This document shows positions 42,353 through 50,969 of a stretch of DNA of 64,000 bases, piece after piece; within the stretch, counting starts at the first letter, position 1; every line of letters begins with the position of its first letter. The DNA is from CAIVVT01 sp052145115 (GTDB lineage Bacteria > Acidobacteriota > Terriglobia > Bryobacterales > Bryobacteraceae): NCBI GenBank assembly GCA_052145115.1, contig JBKQPG010000025.1:103050-167049 (forward strand), read 5' to 3'. Below the pieces are notes generated by a model. That model was not told where the DNA came from. It ran no database searches and saw only the letters and a program-made list of their open reading frames with translations. The translations under genes were made by a program, and so were the position numbers.

Positions 42353-43699
42353 ATGGACCTGGGGAATCGACAATTCGTAATCTTCGGAATGGGCGAATCG
42401 GGCGTGGCGACGGCCGAGTTCCTGGTGCGGCGTGGCGCGCGGGTGCGGGCCGTGGACCGCAAGCCGCTGAACGAGTTGAAGCCCGAACATGCGTGCCGGC
42501 TGGAGCAGTCGCGGATTGCGCTGGCCGGCCAGGACGAGGCCGCGCTGGAGGGCGTGGAGACGATCCTTCTTTCGCCCGGCGTGCCGCCGCAACTGCCGCT
42601 GCTGGCGGAGGCGCGGCGGCGCGGCATTGTGGTCACGGGCGAGCTCGAGTTCTGTTCGCGCTTCCTGCGCGGTCCCGTGCTGGGAATTACCGGGTCCAAT
42701 GGCAAGACGACCACCACGGCGCTGTGCGGCCACCTGCTGAAGGAGAGCGGCATTGCGGTCCAGGTGGGCGCCAACATCGGCACGCCGCTGGCGGCAATGC
42801 TCGACAGCTCGCGCGATGACCAGTGGAACGTCCTGGAGCTGTCGAGCTTCATGCTCGAGCTGGCCGACACGTTGCACGTGCGAATCGCAGCCATTCTCAA
42901 CATCACTCCCGATCATCTCGACCGCCACGGCACGCTCGAAAACTACACGGCGGCAAAGCGGCGCATCCTGCACCATCAGACGCCGGACGACTTCGCGGTG
43001 CTCAACGCCGAAAACGCGCTGTCCTGGCAATCGGCCGTGGAAACGGCCGGTACGGTGTTCGAATTCTCGGCCGGCGGGCCGGTGCAGCGCGGTTTCTGGA
43101 TGGACGGCGCGGACCTGGTGGCCAACGCCCAATTCTGGATGCCGCGCAGCGAAGTGCAGTTGCAAGGCCGCCACAATATTGAGAATGTGCTGGCTGCCGG
43201 CTGCTGCACGCATCTCGCCGGTGCGCCGCTGGAGGCGCTGCGGCGCGCCGTGGCTTCTTTCCCGGGCGTCGAGCATCGCATCGAATTCGTGCGCACTCTC
43301 AACGGAGTGCGGTACTTCAACGACTCCAAGGGAACGAACGTGGACGCCACCATCAAGGCTCTGGAGAGCTTCGAGTCGGGGATCTGGCTGATTCTCGGAG
43401 GACGCGACAAGAACAGCGATTATACGCCGCTGCGCCCGCTGATCGCGGCGCGCGCCCGCGGCGTGCTGCTGATCGGCGAGGCGGCCGCCAAGATCGCGCC
43501 CTATCTCGACGGCCTGCCGGTTCCCGTGACCTCTTGCGGCGACATGGCGGCAGCGCTGGCGCGTGCGGCGGCGCGCGTCGTGCCCGGCGACGTGGTCCTG
43601 CTTTCGCCGGCCTGCGCCAGTTTCGATCAATATTCGGGCTACGACGAGCGCGGGCGGCATTTCAAGAACCTGGTCCGGGCGCTCGAGGAGCGGAGCTAG
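42353..43699 (+). CDS. murD: UDP-MurNAc-L-alanine D-glutamate ligase
   Basis: 448 residues from the ATG at 42353; a GTG four codons earlier (42341) is an alternative, and neither has a clear Shine-Dalgarno. Adds D-Glu to the UDP-MurNAc-Ala. Rossmann-like start RQFVIFGMGESGVATAEFL; P-loop GITGSNGKTTTTALC; WNVLELSSFMLE; NITPDHLDRHGTLENYTAAK; the carbamylated-Lys region FNDSKGTNVDATIKALES; and LILGGRDKNSDY. LLSPACASFDQYSGYDERG is the MurD C-terminal signature. ftsW begins 7 bp after the stop. Confidence 0.96.
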   Translation: MDLGNRQFVIFGMGESGVATAEFLVRRGARVRAVDRKPLNELKPEHACRLEQSRIALAGQDEAALEGVETILLSPGVPPQLPLLAEARRRGIVVTGELEFCSRFLRGPVLGITGSNGKTTTTALCGHLLKESGIAVQVGANIGTPLAAMLDSSRDDQWNVLELSSFMLELADTLHVRIAAILNITPDHLDRHGTLENYTAAKRRILHHQTPDDFAVLNAENALSWQSAVETAGTVFEFSAGGPVQRGFWMDGADLVANAQFWMPRSEVQLQGRHNIENVLAAGCCTHLAGAPLEALRRAVASFPGVEHRIEFVRTLNGVRYFNDSKGTNVDATIKALESFESGIWLILGGRDKNSDYTPLRPLIAARARGVLLIGEAAAKIAPYLDGLPVPVTSCGDMAAALARAAARVVPGDVVLLSPACASFDQYSGYDERGRHFKNLVRALEERS

Positions 43700-43706
43700 C
43701 GCCGAC

Positions 43707-44873
43707 ATGCCAGCGCGCATCCATACCGACTGGCCGATGTTCATCGCCATCCTCATCATCCTGGCCTTCGGACTGGTGATGGTGTTCAGCGCCTCGAGCA
43801 CCGCGCCGCGCATTTTGAACCAGGGGGAGAATTGGCAGCCCGAGAGAGCCTGGGACTTCCTGGAAAAGCAGTTCGCCGCGGCCGTCGCCGGCCTGTTGTG
43901 CCTGTTTGCGCTGCGCCGGATGGACTACCAGAAGCTGCAGCACCCGCTGTACGTCTTCCTGCCCATCAACCTGCTGTTCATCCTGCTGATCGGTGTCATC
44001 TTCGCCGATCCGGTCGCGCACCGCTGGTTCCGCCTGGCCGGTCTGCAGTTCCAGCCTTCCGAATTGGCCAAGCCGGTGCTGGTCGTGTTTCTGGCGTGGT
44101 TCGTGGCGCGCCGGGAGAACAAGATCAACGACCGTTACACGCTGCTCCCGGCGGCGCTGGTGGTGGGCGGACTCGCCGGGCTGATCGGCTACGGCGACCT
44201 GGGCACGGCGTTGGTTCTGCTCACGCCCGCGGTGGCGGTTTTCTTCGTGGCCGGCATCGAGCGCCGGTATTTCTACCTCACGCTCGCGCTGGCGGCGGTT
44301 CTGGCCGTGGGCTTCATCTGGCAGAAGCCGGCGCGCATTATCCGCATGACCAGCTATTTCGGCCTCACGGAACAGAAGATCCAAAGCGACCCGCGGCTGC
44401 ACTGGCTCGCCCGGCGGCTGGAGGAAACCAGCGTCACGCGCGACGCCGAGCATCAGCAGCGCCAGGCCAAGCTGGCCATCGGCAGCGGCGGCGTGCGGGG
44501 CGTGGGACTCGGGGCTTCGACACAGAAGCTTGGCTTTCTGCCCGAGGCGCACACCGATTTCATCTTCGGCGTGATCGGCGAGGAGACGGGGCTGGTGGCC
44601 TCGCTGGCCCTGCTGGGCGCCTACTTTTTCATTTTCTGGCGCGGGCTGCGGCTGTACTGGCTTACGCCCGACGCTTTCGGCCGCTACCTGGCATTGGGTT
44701 GCGTCACGCTGGTCACGGCGCAGGCGTTCTTCAACATGAGCGTGGTGCTGGGATTGTTGCCCAACAAGGGCATTCCGCTGCCGCTGATCAGTTACGGCGG
44801 CAGCGCCGTGCTGTGCACGTTGATTACGTTTGGCCTGCTGTTGAGCGTCAGCGACCGGGCGACGACGAGATAA
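43707..44873 (+). CDS. ftsW: Septal peptidoglycan glycosyltransferase FtsW (SEDS family)
   Basis: 388 residues from the ATG at 43707, seven bases after murD; a longer frame is only a shadow of murD. About ten transmembrane helices. SEDS signatures: VMVFSASSTAPRI after helix 1, WFRLAGLQFQPSELAKPVLV with the conserved E/K, then SGGVRGVGLGASTQKLGFLPEAHTDFIFGVIGEE, and C-terminal NMSVVLGLLPNKGIPLPLISYGGS. FtsW polymerises septal glycan strands in partnership with FtsI. A loop after the H-D-F motif is short. GGAG 10 nt upstream serves as ribosome binding site. Confidence 0.96.
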   Translation: MPARIHTDWPMFIAILIILAFGLVMVFSASSTAPRILNQGENWQPERAWDFLEKQFAAAVAGLLCLFALRRMDYQKLQHPLYVFLPINLLFILLIGVIFADPVAHRWFRLAGLQFQPSELAKPVLVVFLAWFVARRENKINDRYTLLPAALVVGGLAGLIGYGDLGTALVLLTPAVAVFFVAGIERRYFYLTLALAAVLAVGFIWQKPARIIRMTSYFGLTEQKIQSDPRLHWLARRLEETSVTRDAEHQQRQAKLAIGSGGVRGVGLGASTQKLGFLPEAHTDFIFGVIGEETGLVASLALLGAYFFIFWRGLRLYWLTPDAFGRYLALGCVTLVTAQAFFNMSVVLGLLPNKGIPLPLISYGGSAVLCTLITFGLLLSVSDRATTR

Positions 44874-44892
44874 CGCCGAGGAGGGACTTCCC

Positions 44893-45963
44893 ATTCTGTT
44901 CGTTTTCGCGGGAGGTGGCACGGGCGGGCACGTGATGCCCTTGCTGGCCGTGGCCGGCGAATTGAGGCGCCGCGGCCACGACGCGCTGTTCATCGGCACC
45001 CGGCGCGGCATGGAGGCGCAACTGGCGCCGCGCGCCGGCTTCCCCATCGAGTGGATCGAGATCGGCGGCTGGAAGGGCGTGGGTCTGGCGCGCGCGCTGC
45101 GCACCCTATGGCAGCTGCCGCAAAGCGTCCTGCGCGCGCGCGCCATCCTGCGCCGGCGCGGAGCGGCGGCGGTGTTTTCGATGGGCGGCTACGTGGCGGC
45201 GCCGGTCATGGCGGCGGCCGCGCTCGGCGGCACGCCGATGGTGGTCATGGAACCAAACGCCATGCCGGGCCTGGTGGCGCGCTCAATGGCGCGCTTCGTC
45301 CGGCGGGCGCTGGTAGCGTTCGACGAGGCGCGGCGCTATTTCCCGGAAGGGCGCAGCGAAATCTGCGGACTCCCCGTGCGGCGCGAGTTTTTTGCACTCG
45401 GCGAGCGCCCTAGCAACGCCCCTTTTACGGTGTTGCTGACGGGCGGCAGCCAGGGCTCACGCGCCCTGAACCGCGTCGCGAGAGAGACTTGGCCGAGGTT
45501 GAAGAGTATGCTCCCCGGGATGCGCTGGATCCACCAGAGCGGGCCGGCGGAGTTCGACGCGCTGCGGCAGGCCTTCGCCCAGTCGGGCCTGGACGGTCTC
45601 GTGACGCCGTTCATCGAAAACATGGCGGCGGCCTACGCGGACGCCGACCTGATCGTCAGCCGCTCCGGCGCGGGAGCGGTGGCGGAGATTGCGGCGGCGG
45701 GCCGCCCGGCGATCCTGGTTCCCTTCCCCTTCGCGGCCGACGATCATCAGCGCCACAACGCCGAGGCGCTGGCGCGCGCCGGAGCGGCCGTCACGCTGCT
45801 GGAGGATGGGCTGACGGGCAAGCGGCTGGGCGAGGAGGTCGTGGCGCTGGCGCGTGACCCTGAGCGCAGACAACGGATGGGCCGCTGCGCGCGCAGCCGG
45901 GCCTGGGCCGGCGGGGCGGAACGGGCCGCGGACGTATTGGAGCAGATCGCCGCCGCGCGTTGA
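44893..45963 (+). CDS. murG: UDP-GlcNAc:lipid I GlcNAc transferase, non-canonical start
   Basis: About 356 residues if translation starts at ATT 44893 (7 nt after GGAGGG) or the next codon CTG 44896. Both lie before FVFAGGGTGGHVMPLLAVA, whose GGGTGGH loop is invariant in MurG. The first canonical start is GTG 44932, which would delete that loop. I walked the frame back to its stop at 44842 and found no ATG, GTG or TTG. Other motifs: MGGYVAAPVMAAAALGG, LLTGGSQGSRALNR, VSRSGAGAVAEIAAAGRPAILVPFPFAADDHQ. MurG converts lipid I to lipid II at the inner membrane. The two-GT-B-domain length is then normal. Confidence 0.88.
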   Translation: MLFVFAGGGTGGHVMPLLAVAGELRRRGHDALFIGTRRGMEAQLAPRAGFPIEWIEIGGWKGVGLARALRTLWQLPQSVLRARAILRRRGAAAVFSMGGYVAAPVMAAAALGGTPMVVMEPNAMPGLVARSMARFVRRALVAFDEARRYFPEGRSEICGLPVRREFFALGERPSNAPFTVLLTGGSQGSRALNRVARETWPRLKSMLPGMRWIHQSGPAEFDALRQAFAQSGLDGLVTPFIENMAAAYADADLIVSRSGAGAVAEIAAAGRPAILVPFPFAADDHQRHNAEALARAGAAVTLLEDGLTGKRLGEEVVALARDPERRQRMGRCARSRAWAGGAERAADVLEQIAAAR

Positions 45964-46000
45964 CGCCGGCGCGGAATGGCCGAAACAATAAGGGTACGGG

Positions 46001-47416
46001 ATGTTGGATAAGCCTCAGGCACTGCATTTCACGGGGATCGGCGGAGCGGGCATGAGCGGCCTGGCCGAGCTGATGCACCAGCTGGGCTGCGCCGTGCGCG
46101 GCTCCGACCTGCGGCTGACGCCCGTGACCGAGCGGCTGGCCAGCCTCGGCATCCCCGTCCTGCAGGGCCACGCGGCCCACAACCTCGCCCCGGACGCCGC
46201 CGCCCTGGTCATCACTTCGGCCGTTGATGCCGGCAATCCGGAACTGGCCGAAGCGCGCCGCCGCGGCCTGCCGGTGGTGCTGCGCGGCGAGCTGCTGGCG
46301 GAACTGATGCGCGCCCGGCGCGGCGTGGCCATCGCCGGCAGCCACGGCAAGACCACCACCACCACGATGCTCGCCAGCATCTGCCTGCGGGCCGGGCTGG
46401 AGCCGACCATCGTCGTGGGCGGCAGCGTGCCAGCCCTCGACGGCGCCAACGCGAAGCTGGGCACTGGCGACCTGCTGATCTGCGAGAGCGATGAGAGCGA
46501 CGGGTCCTTCCTGTTGCTGGCGCCGCACTCCGCGGCCATTACCAATATCGACCACGAGCATCTGGAGCACTACGGCAGCTTCGAAGGCCTGCGCCAGGCG
46601 TTCGTCGATTTTGCCAACCGCGTTTCCTGGCAAGGTGCCGTGGCCGCCTGCATCGATGACGCGGAGCTGGCGCGGGCGCTGCCGCAAATCCGCCGGCGCG
46701 TCATCACCTATGGGAACTCGAGCCAGGCCCGCCTGAGGATCGTGCGGCCGGTGGCGGGCGCCGCGGGGATCTCCTTCGAACTAGTACTCGACGGAACCTC
46801 GCTCGGCGGCTTCGAGGCGCCGGTTCTCGGCGAGCACAACATCCTCAACGCCGCCGCGGCGGCGGCTCTGGCGCTGGAGCTGGGCACCGGGATCGAGACC
46901 GTGCGCTCGGCGCTGGCCGCGTTCCGCGGACCCGGCCGCCGGATGGAGTGCAAGGGCGTGGAGCGCGGCGTGACGGTGGTCGACGACTACGGCCATCACC
47001 CCGCGGAGATCCGCGCCACGCTGCGCGCGCTGCGGCCGTCGGTGGCGCGGGGCCGGCTCATGGTCCTTTTTCAGCCCCACCGCTACACCCGCACGCGGGC
47101 CTTGATGAACGAGTTCGCGGACTGCTTCCGGGACGCCGACATAGTCCGCGTGGTCGATCTGTACGCGGCTTCCGAACCGCCCATCGAGGGCATTTCCGCG
47201 CCGGCGCTGGCGGCGCGGATTCACGCGGCGGGCCATCCCGACGCCGAGTACGCGGGTTCCGTGGCCGCTGCCGCGGCCGGCGCGGCGGCCGCATCGCGCG
47301 CCGGTGACACCATCTTGACTCTGGGAGCGGGCAGCATCACGGAGGCGGCCGAGCTCGTCTTGCAAGCGTTGAGAAAGGGAGAGCACAGTGGCCAGACGCA
47401 AGGCACGGGAAACTGA
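46001..47416 (+). CDS. murC: UDP-MurNAc L-alanine ligase
   Basis: 471 residues. First of the Mur ligases, adding L-Ala to UDP-MurNAc. HFTGIGGAGMSGLAELM (UDP site), GVAIAGSHGKTTTTTMLASI (P-loop), CESDESDGSFL, NIDHEHLEHYGSFEGLRQAF, LGEHNILNAAAAAALA and VVDDYGHHPAEIRATLRALRP. The C-terminal QPHRYTRTRALMNEFADCF is standard. ftsQ starts inside its last 29 bp. murB, which usually follows or precedes it, is absent from this cluster. Confidence 0.96.
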   Translation: MLDKPQALHFTGIGGAGMSGLAELMHQLGCAVRGSDLRLTPVTERLASLGIPVLQGHAAHNLAPDAAALVITSAVDAGNPELAEARRRGLPVVLRGELLAELMRARRGVAIAGSHGKTTTTTMLASICLRAGLEPTIVVGGSVPALDGANAKLGTGDLLICESDESDGSFLLLAPHSAAITNIDHEHLEHYGSFEGLRQAFVDFANRVSWQGAVAACIDDAELARALPQIRRRVITYGNSSQARLRIVRPVAGAAGISFELVLDGTSLGGFEAPVLGEHNILNAAAAAALALELGTGIETVRSALAAFRGPGRRMECKGVERGVTVVDDYGHHPAEIRATLRALRPSVARGRLMVLFQPHRYTRTRALMNEFADCFRDADIVRVVDLYAASEPPIEGISAPALAARIHAAGHPDAEYAGSVAAAAAGAAAASRAGDTILTLGAGSITEAAELVLQALRKGEHSGQTQGTGN

Positions 47417-48284
47417 GGATGATCCGCGGGACTCCCCGGACGAGACGCCCGCCGCGCGCCCGGCCTGGCGCACCGCGCTGGTCATCTCGGGCTGGACCTT
47501 CGCGGCCGCGCTGGTGTTGCTGGGCCTTTCTTGGCTCTCCTGGCAGGCCGAGGCATTCCTGATCCACGATCCGCGTTTCCGCATCGCGCCCCGCGACTTC
47601 GATGCCGCCAGCGACGCGATCCAGGTCAGCGGCATCCGGCGCGCCTCCAAGGCGGCCGTGCTGGCGGTGTTCGAACCCGACCGCGGGCGCAGCCTGTACG
47701 AGTTGGACCCCGCCAGGCGCCGCCTGCAATTGAAAGGCGTCGAATGGGTGCGCGACGCCGTGGTGCGCCGCGTATGGCCCAATCGCGTCGACGTGCAGAT
47801 CTTCGAGCGCAGCCCGGTGGCCTTTATTCGCGTGGCCGAAGGCGCCAGTGGGGATTTCAACAGCCCGGTCCTATTCAAGCCCATGCTGATCGACGCCGAG
47901 GGGGTGATTCTGAGTGTGCGGGGTGCGGCGCCGCCGGGCCTGCCGCTGTTGACCGGCGTGCGGGAGGACAGCGATGTCGAGACGAGGCGCCAGCAGGTCG
48001 ATCTGATGCTCCGGGTGCTGCGCGTGCTGCGCCAGCACAAGCCGCAGATCGTCGAGCTGGACGTCAGCCGCCCGCAGGAGATCCGCGTCGGCTGCGTGGT
48101 CAACGGCCAGACGTTCTTCTTGAACCTCGGCGGAGAGCAGTTCTTCGAACGGCTGGAACTGTTCCTGAAACAATATGAGAGTATGCGGGACCAGTTGGAC
48201 CCGCGTAAGGAATACGATCTGACCAACGAGGGCCGCATCGTCGCCATCGAACTGGAACCATCGGCCGGCACGGCGCGCAAGTAG
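47388..48284 (+). CDS. ftsQ: Cell division protein FtsQ (GTG start)
   Basis: 298 residues. Cytoplasmic tail of about 28, one transmembrane helix (about 29-50, ALVISGWTFAAALVLLGLSW), then a POTRA domain (VSGIRRASKAAVLAVFEPDRG, ELDPARRRLQLKGVEWVRDAVVRRVWPNRVDVQIFERSPVAF) and a beta domain. FtsQ links early and late divisome proteins. It overlaps murC by 29 bp, with GTG as start and GAGAG just upstream, so translation is coupled. Sequence conservation in FtsQ is low; topology, POTRA signature and context support the call. Confidence 0.9.
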   Translation: MARRKARETEDDPRDSPDETPAARPAWRTALVISGWTFAAALVLLGLSWLSWQAEAFLIHDPRFRIAPRDFDAASDAIQVSGIRRASKAAVLAVFEPDRGRSLYELDPARRRLQLKGVEWVRDAVVRRVWPNRVDVQIFERSPVAFIRVAEGASGDFNSPVLFKPMLIDAEGVILSVRGAAPPGLPLLTGVREDSDVETRRQQVDLMLRVLRVLRQHKPQIVELDVSRPQEIRVGCVVNGQTFFLNLGGEQFFERLELFLKQYESMRDQLDPRKEYDLTNEGRIVAIELEPSAGTARK

Positions 48285-48292
48285 GAGCGAAA

Positions 48293-49495
48293 GTGGCCAA
48301 GAAATCACCATTGGCGGTCGGTTTGGATGCCGGGGGCGCGCGGGTGCGCGTCGTGGCGCTGGGCCTGGAAGACGACAAGCTCTACTATCGCGGGCACTCC
48401 GCCGTCTCGTCCCGGGGCTGGCACCGCGGCCAGATCACGGACCAGACGGCCCTGGCCGACTCCGTGAAACAGGCCATCCGCGAGGCCGAAGGACGCGCCG
48501 GCGAGGCCATCGGTTCGGCTGTCGTGGGCGTGGGCGGACCGCGCGTGCGCTGCCAGCAGGGGCGCGGGTTGTACGAATTCGGCCACCGCCGGCCGATCGA
48601 GCGCGGCGACATGGTCTACGCCGTGGAAATGGCCGCCCGGGCCAAGTTCGAGGCCGACCGCTCGCTGCTTCAGGTGCTGCCGCAGGACTTCACCGTGGAC
48701 GGCCAGGCTCCGCTGGCCCATCCGCTGAACGTCGAGGCGCTGCGCCTGGAAGCGCACGCCCTGCTCGTGACCTGCTCGGAACAGGAACACCAGGCCCTGG
48801 TCAGCGCCGTGCACCAGGCCTCGCTCAAGGTCGAGGAGACGGTCTTCGAAGCCATGGCCGCGGCCTACGCCTGCATCCTGCCCGCGGAGCGCCAGGGGGG
48901 CGTGGTGCTGATCGACATCGGCGCGCACTCCACCAATCTGAGCTATTACGACGGCGACTCGATGCTGTTCGCCGTCGGCATCCCGATTTCGGGCGACCAT
49001 TTCACCATGGATGTGGGCAAAGTCCGGGCCCTCTCCTTTGAGGAGTCGGAGTGGCTGAAGTTCAACTACGGCTGCGCACTGGCGGGCCTGTCGGCCGACA
49101 ACATCGTGATCGGGATTCCAGGCGAGAGCGGGCGCACGTCGCGCGAGATTGCGCGCCGGGAACTGGTCGCGATTCTCGAGGCGCGGGCGGTGCAGTTGTT
49201 CAACTACGTCGAGGATTTCCGCGTGCGTTACGCGCGCGACATGACGCTCAGCGAGGGAGCCGTGCTGTGCGGCGGAGGATCGAAACTGGAAGGGATGGTC
49301 GAAGTGGCCGAGAAGGTCCTGAACTGTCCCGCCCGGCTGGGCCTGCCGCGCGGCATCGGGCAATGGCCGGACGAGCTGCTGACGCCCGAATGGACCGTCG
49401 CGGCGGGCCTCGCCATGTATGCCGCCCGGTTGGGCCAGCGGCGGGAAACGCGGCGGCGCGGGCCTCATTTCTGGGACCTGTTTACGAGCCGATGA
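48293..49495 (+). CDS. ftsA: Cell division protein FtsA (GTG start)
   Basis: 400 residues. Actin-fold ATPase that tethers FtsZ to the membrane. Phosphate 1 region AVGLDAGGARVRVVAL, the SHS2-like 1C domain (about 85-160), phosphate 2 VVLIDIGAHSTNLSYYDG, adenosine motif AVLCGGGSKLEGM, and a C-terminal amphipathic end (HFWDLFTSR) that should insert in the membrane. GTG at 48293 follows GGAG by 6 nt. It starts 8 bp after ftsQ. ftsZ follows after 55 bp, the widest gap in this half of the cluster. Confidence 0.95.
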   Translation: MAKKSPLAVGLDAGGARVRVVALGLEDDKLYYRGHSAVSSRGWHRGQITDQTALADSVKQAIREAEGRAGEAIGSAVVGVGGPRVRCQQGRGLYEFGHRRPIERGDMVYAVEMAARAKFEADRSLLQVLPQDFTVDGQAPLAHPLNVEALRLEAHALLVTCSEQEHQALVSAVHQASLKVEETVFEAMAAAYACILPAERQGGVVLIDIGAHSTNLSYYDGDSMLFAVGIPISGDHFTMDVGKVRALSFEESEWLKFNYGCALAGLSADNIVIGIPGESGRTSREIARRELVAILEARAVQLFNYVEDFRVRYARDMTLSEGAVLCGGGSKLEGMVEVAEKVLNCPARLGLPRGIGQWPDELLTPEWTVAAGLAMYAARLGQRRETRRRGPHFWDLFTSR

Positions 49496-49550
49496 AAACA
49501 GGCCAGAATTAAGACTGGCTGATGACAGGCCGCAGGCGAAAGGGTGAATC

Positions 49551-50969
49551 ATGGCAGAGCCGGATCCGCTGAAGTTCGAAATTCAGGACGAGGCGCTGGG
49601 CGGGACGCGAATCAAGGTGATCGGCATCGGTGGCGGAGGCTCGAACGCCGTCAGTCGCATGATCGAGGCCGGCCTGGGGGGCGTCGAATTCTACGTGATG
49701 AACACCGACGCTCAAGCCTTGCGCGCCTCGAGGTGTCCGAACCGCATCCCCATCGGCGAGCGCATCACGCACGGTCTCGGCGCGGGCTCCGATCCGGAGA
49801 TCGGCCGCCAGGCGGCGCTGGAGGACACCGACCGCATCGTGCAGGTGCTCGAGGGCGCGGACATGGTCTTCGTCGCCGCGGGGCTGGGCGGCGGCACGGG
49901 CTCGGGCGCCGCGCCGGTGGTGGCCGCGCTGGCCAAGGAGTTGAACGCGCTCACCGTGGCCGTGGTCACCCGCCCCTTCAGCTTCGAGGGACCGCGCCGC
50001 ATGCGCCAGGCCGACATGGGCCTGGCCGAGCTGCATGCCACCGTCGACACGGTGATTTCCATCCCCAATGACCGGCTGGTGGAAATGGTCCCCAAGGGCA
50101 CCAGCTTCTTCGAGGCTTTTCGCCTCGCCGACGACGTGTTGCGGCAGGGCGTGCAGGGCATCAGCGACATTATTACGACGCCCGGGCTGATCAACCGCGA
50201 CTTCGCCGATGTGCGCTCCATCATGACCGGCATGGGCTTCGCCATCATGGGCACGGCTTCGGCGCGCGGCGAGAATGCGGCCGTCGAGGCGGCCCGCGCG
50301 GCCATCCGCTGCCCGCTGATCGACGAGTCGGGCCTGCAGGGCGCGCGCGCCATCCTGATCAACATCACCGCCTCGGCCAATCTCTCGCTCCACGGCATGT
50401 ACGAGGCCTGCCAGCTGATCCGCGACGCCGCCGGCATCGAGGATGTGCAGATCAACTTCGGAATCGTGCCCGATGAGTCCCTCGGCGATGAGGTCAAGGT
50501 CACGGTCATCGCCACCGGATTCCAGAGAGCTGGGTTGCCCCAGGCTCAGGCGCCGCTGGTGAAAGCGCACGCCAGCCCGGAAAGCGCCGTGCCACAGGCT
50601 CAGGCCCAGGCCGGGGCCGAGGCGCCGGCGCCCGCGGCGGGCGCCGTGGTGGAGCAGCTTTCGGCCGCACCGCCCGCAGTTGCCTCGGAAGTGGAAGCCG
50701 CGCTGGAGCCCGAAGTTGCGCCGGAACTGGAAACCGCGCCGGAACTGGATTTCGAGGCCGAGGAGGAGTACGCCGGCGATCCGCAGGCCCCACTCGAGTT
50801 GGACTTTGTTCCGGACGAAACGCCGCGGGAGCCGGCCGCGGCGCCGGCGGAGGAAGAGGCTCAGCACGCCCTTCCGGAACCCGTGCCGATCAGTGACGGC
50901 GACGACGATTTCGCGCTGGACGACATCGACACGCCGCCCATTCTGCGCCAGGATAGAAGACTCTTCTGA
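49551..50969 (+). CDS. ftsZ: Cell division GTPase FtsZ
   Basis: 472 residues. Tubulin-like GTPase forming the Z-ring. GGGGSNAVSRMIEAG near residue 27, NTDAQAL, the tubulin signature GLGGGTGSGAAPV near 111, and catalytic NRDFADVRSIM with T7-loop D. The globular core ends near residue 320. A linker of about 135 residues rich in Ala, Pro and Glu leads to the conserved C-terminal peptide (DIDTPPILRQDRRLF), the docking site for FtsA and other partners. The linker is much longer than in E. coli (about 50). murA starts at the last base of the stop. Confidence 0.97.
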   Translation: MAEPDPLKFEIQDEALGGTRIKVIGIGGGGSNAVSRMIEAGLGGVEFYVMNTDAQALRASRCPNRIPIGERITHGLGAGSDPEIGRQAALEDTDRIVQVLEGADMVFVAAGLGGGTGSGAAPVVAALAKELNALTVAVVTRPFSFEGPRRMRQADMGLAELHATVDTVISIPNDRLVEMVPKGTSFFEAFRLADDVLRQGVQGISDIITTPGLINRDFADVRSIMTGMGFAIMGTASARGENAAVEAARAAIRCPLIDESGLQGARAILINITASANLSLHGMYEACQLIRDAAGIEDVQINFGIVPDESLGDEVKVTVIATGFQRAGLPQAQAPLVKAHASPESAVPQAQAQAGAEAPAPAAGAVVEQLSAAPPAVASEVEAALEPEVAPELETAPELDFEAEEEYAGDPQAPLELDFVPDETPREPAAAPAEEEAQHALPEPVPISDGDDDFALDDIDTPPILRQDRRLF

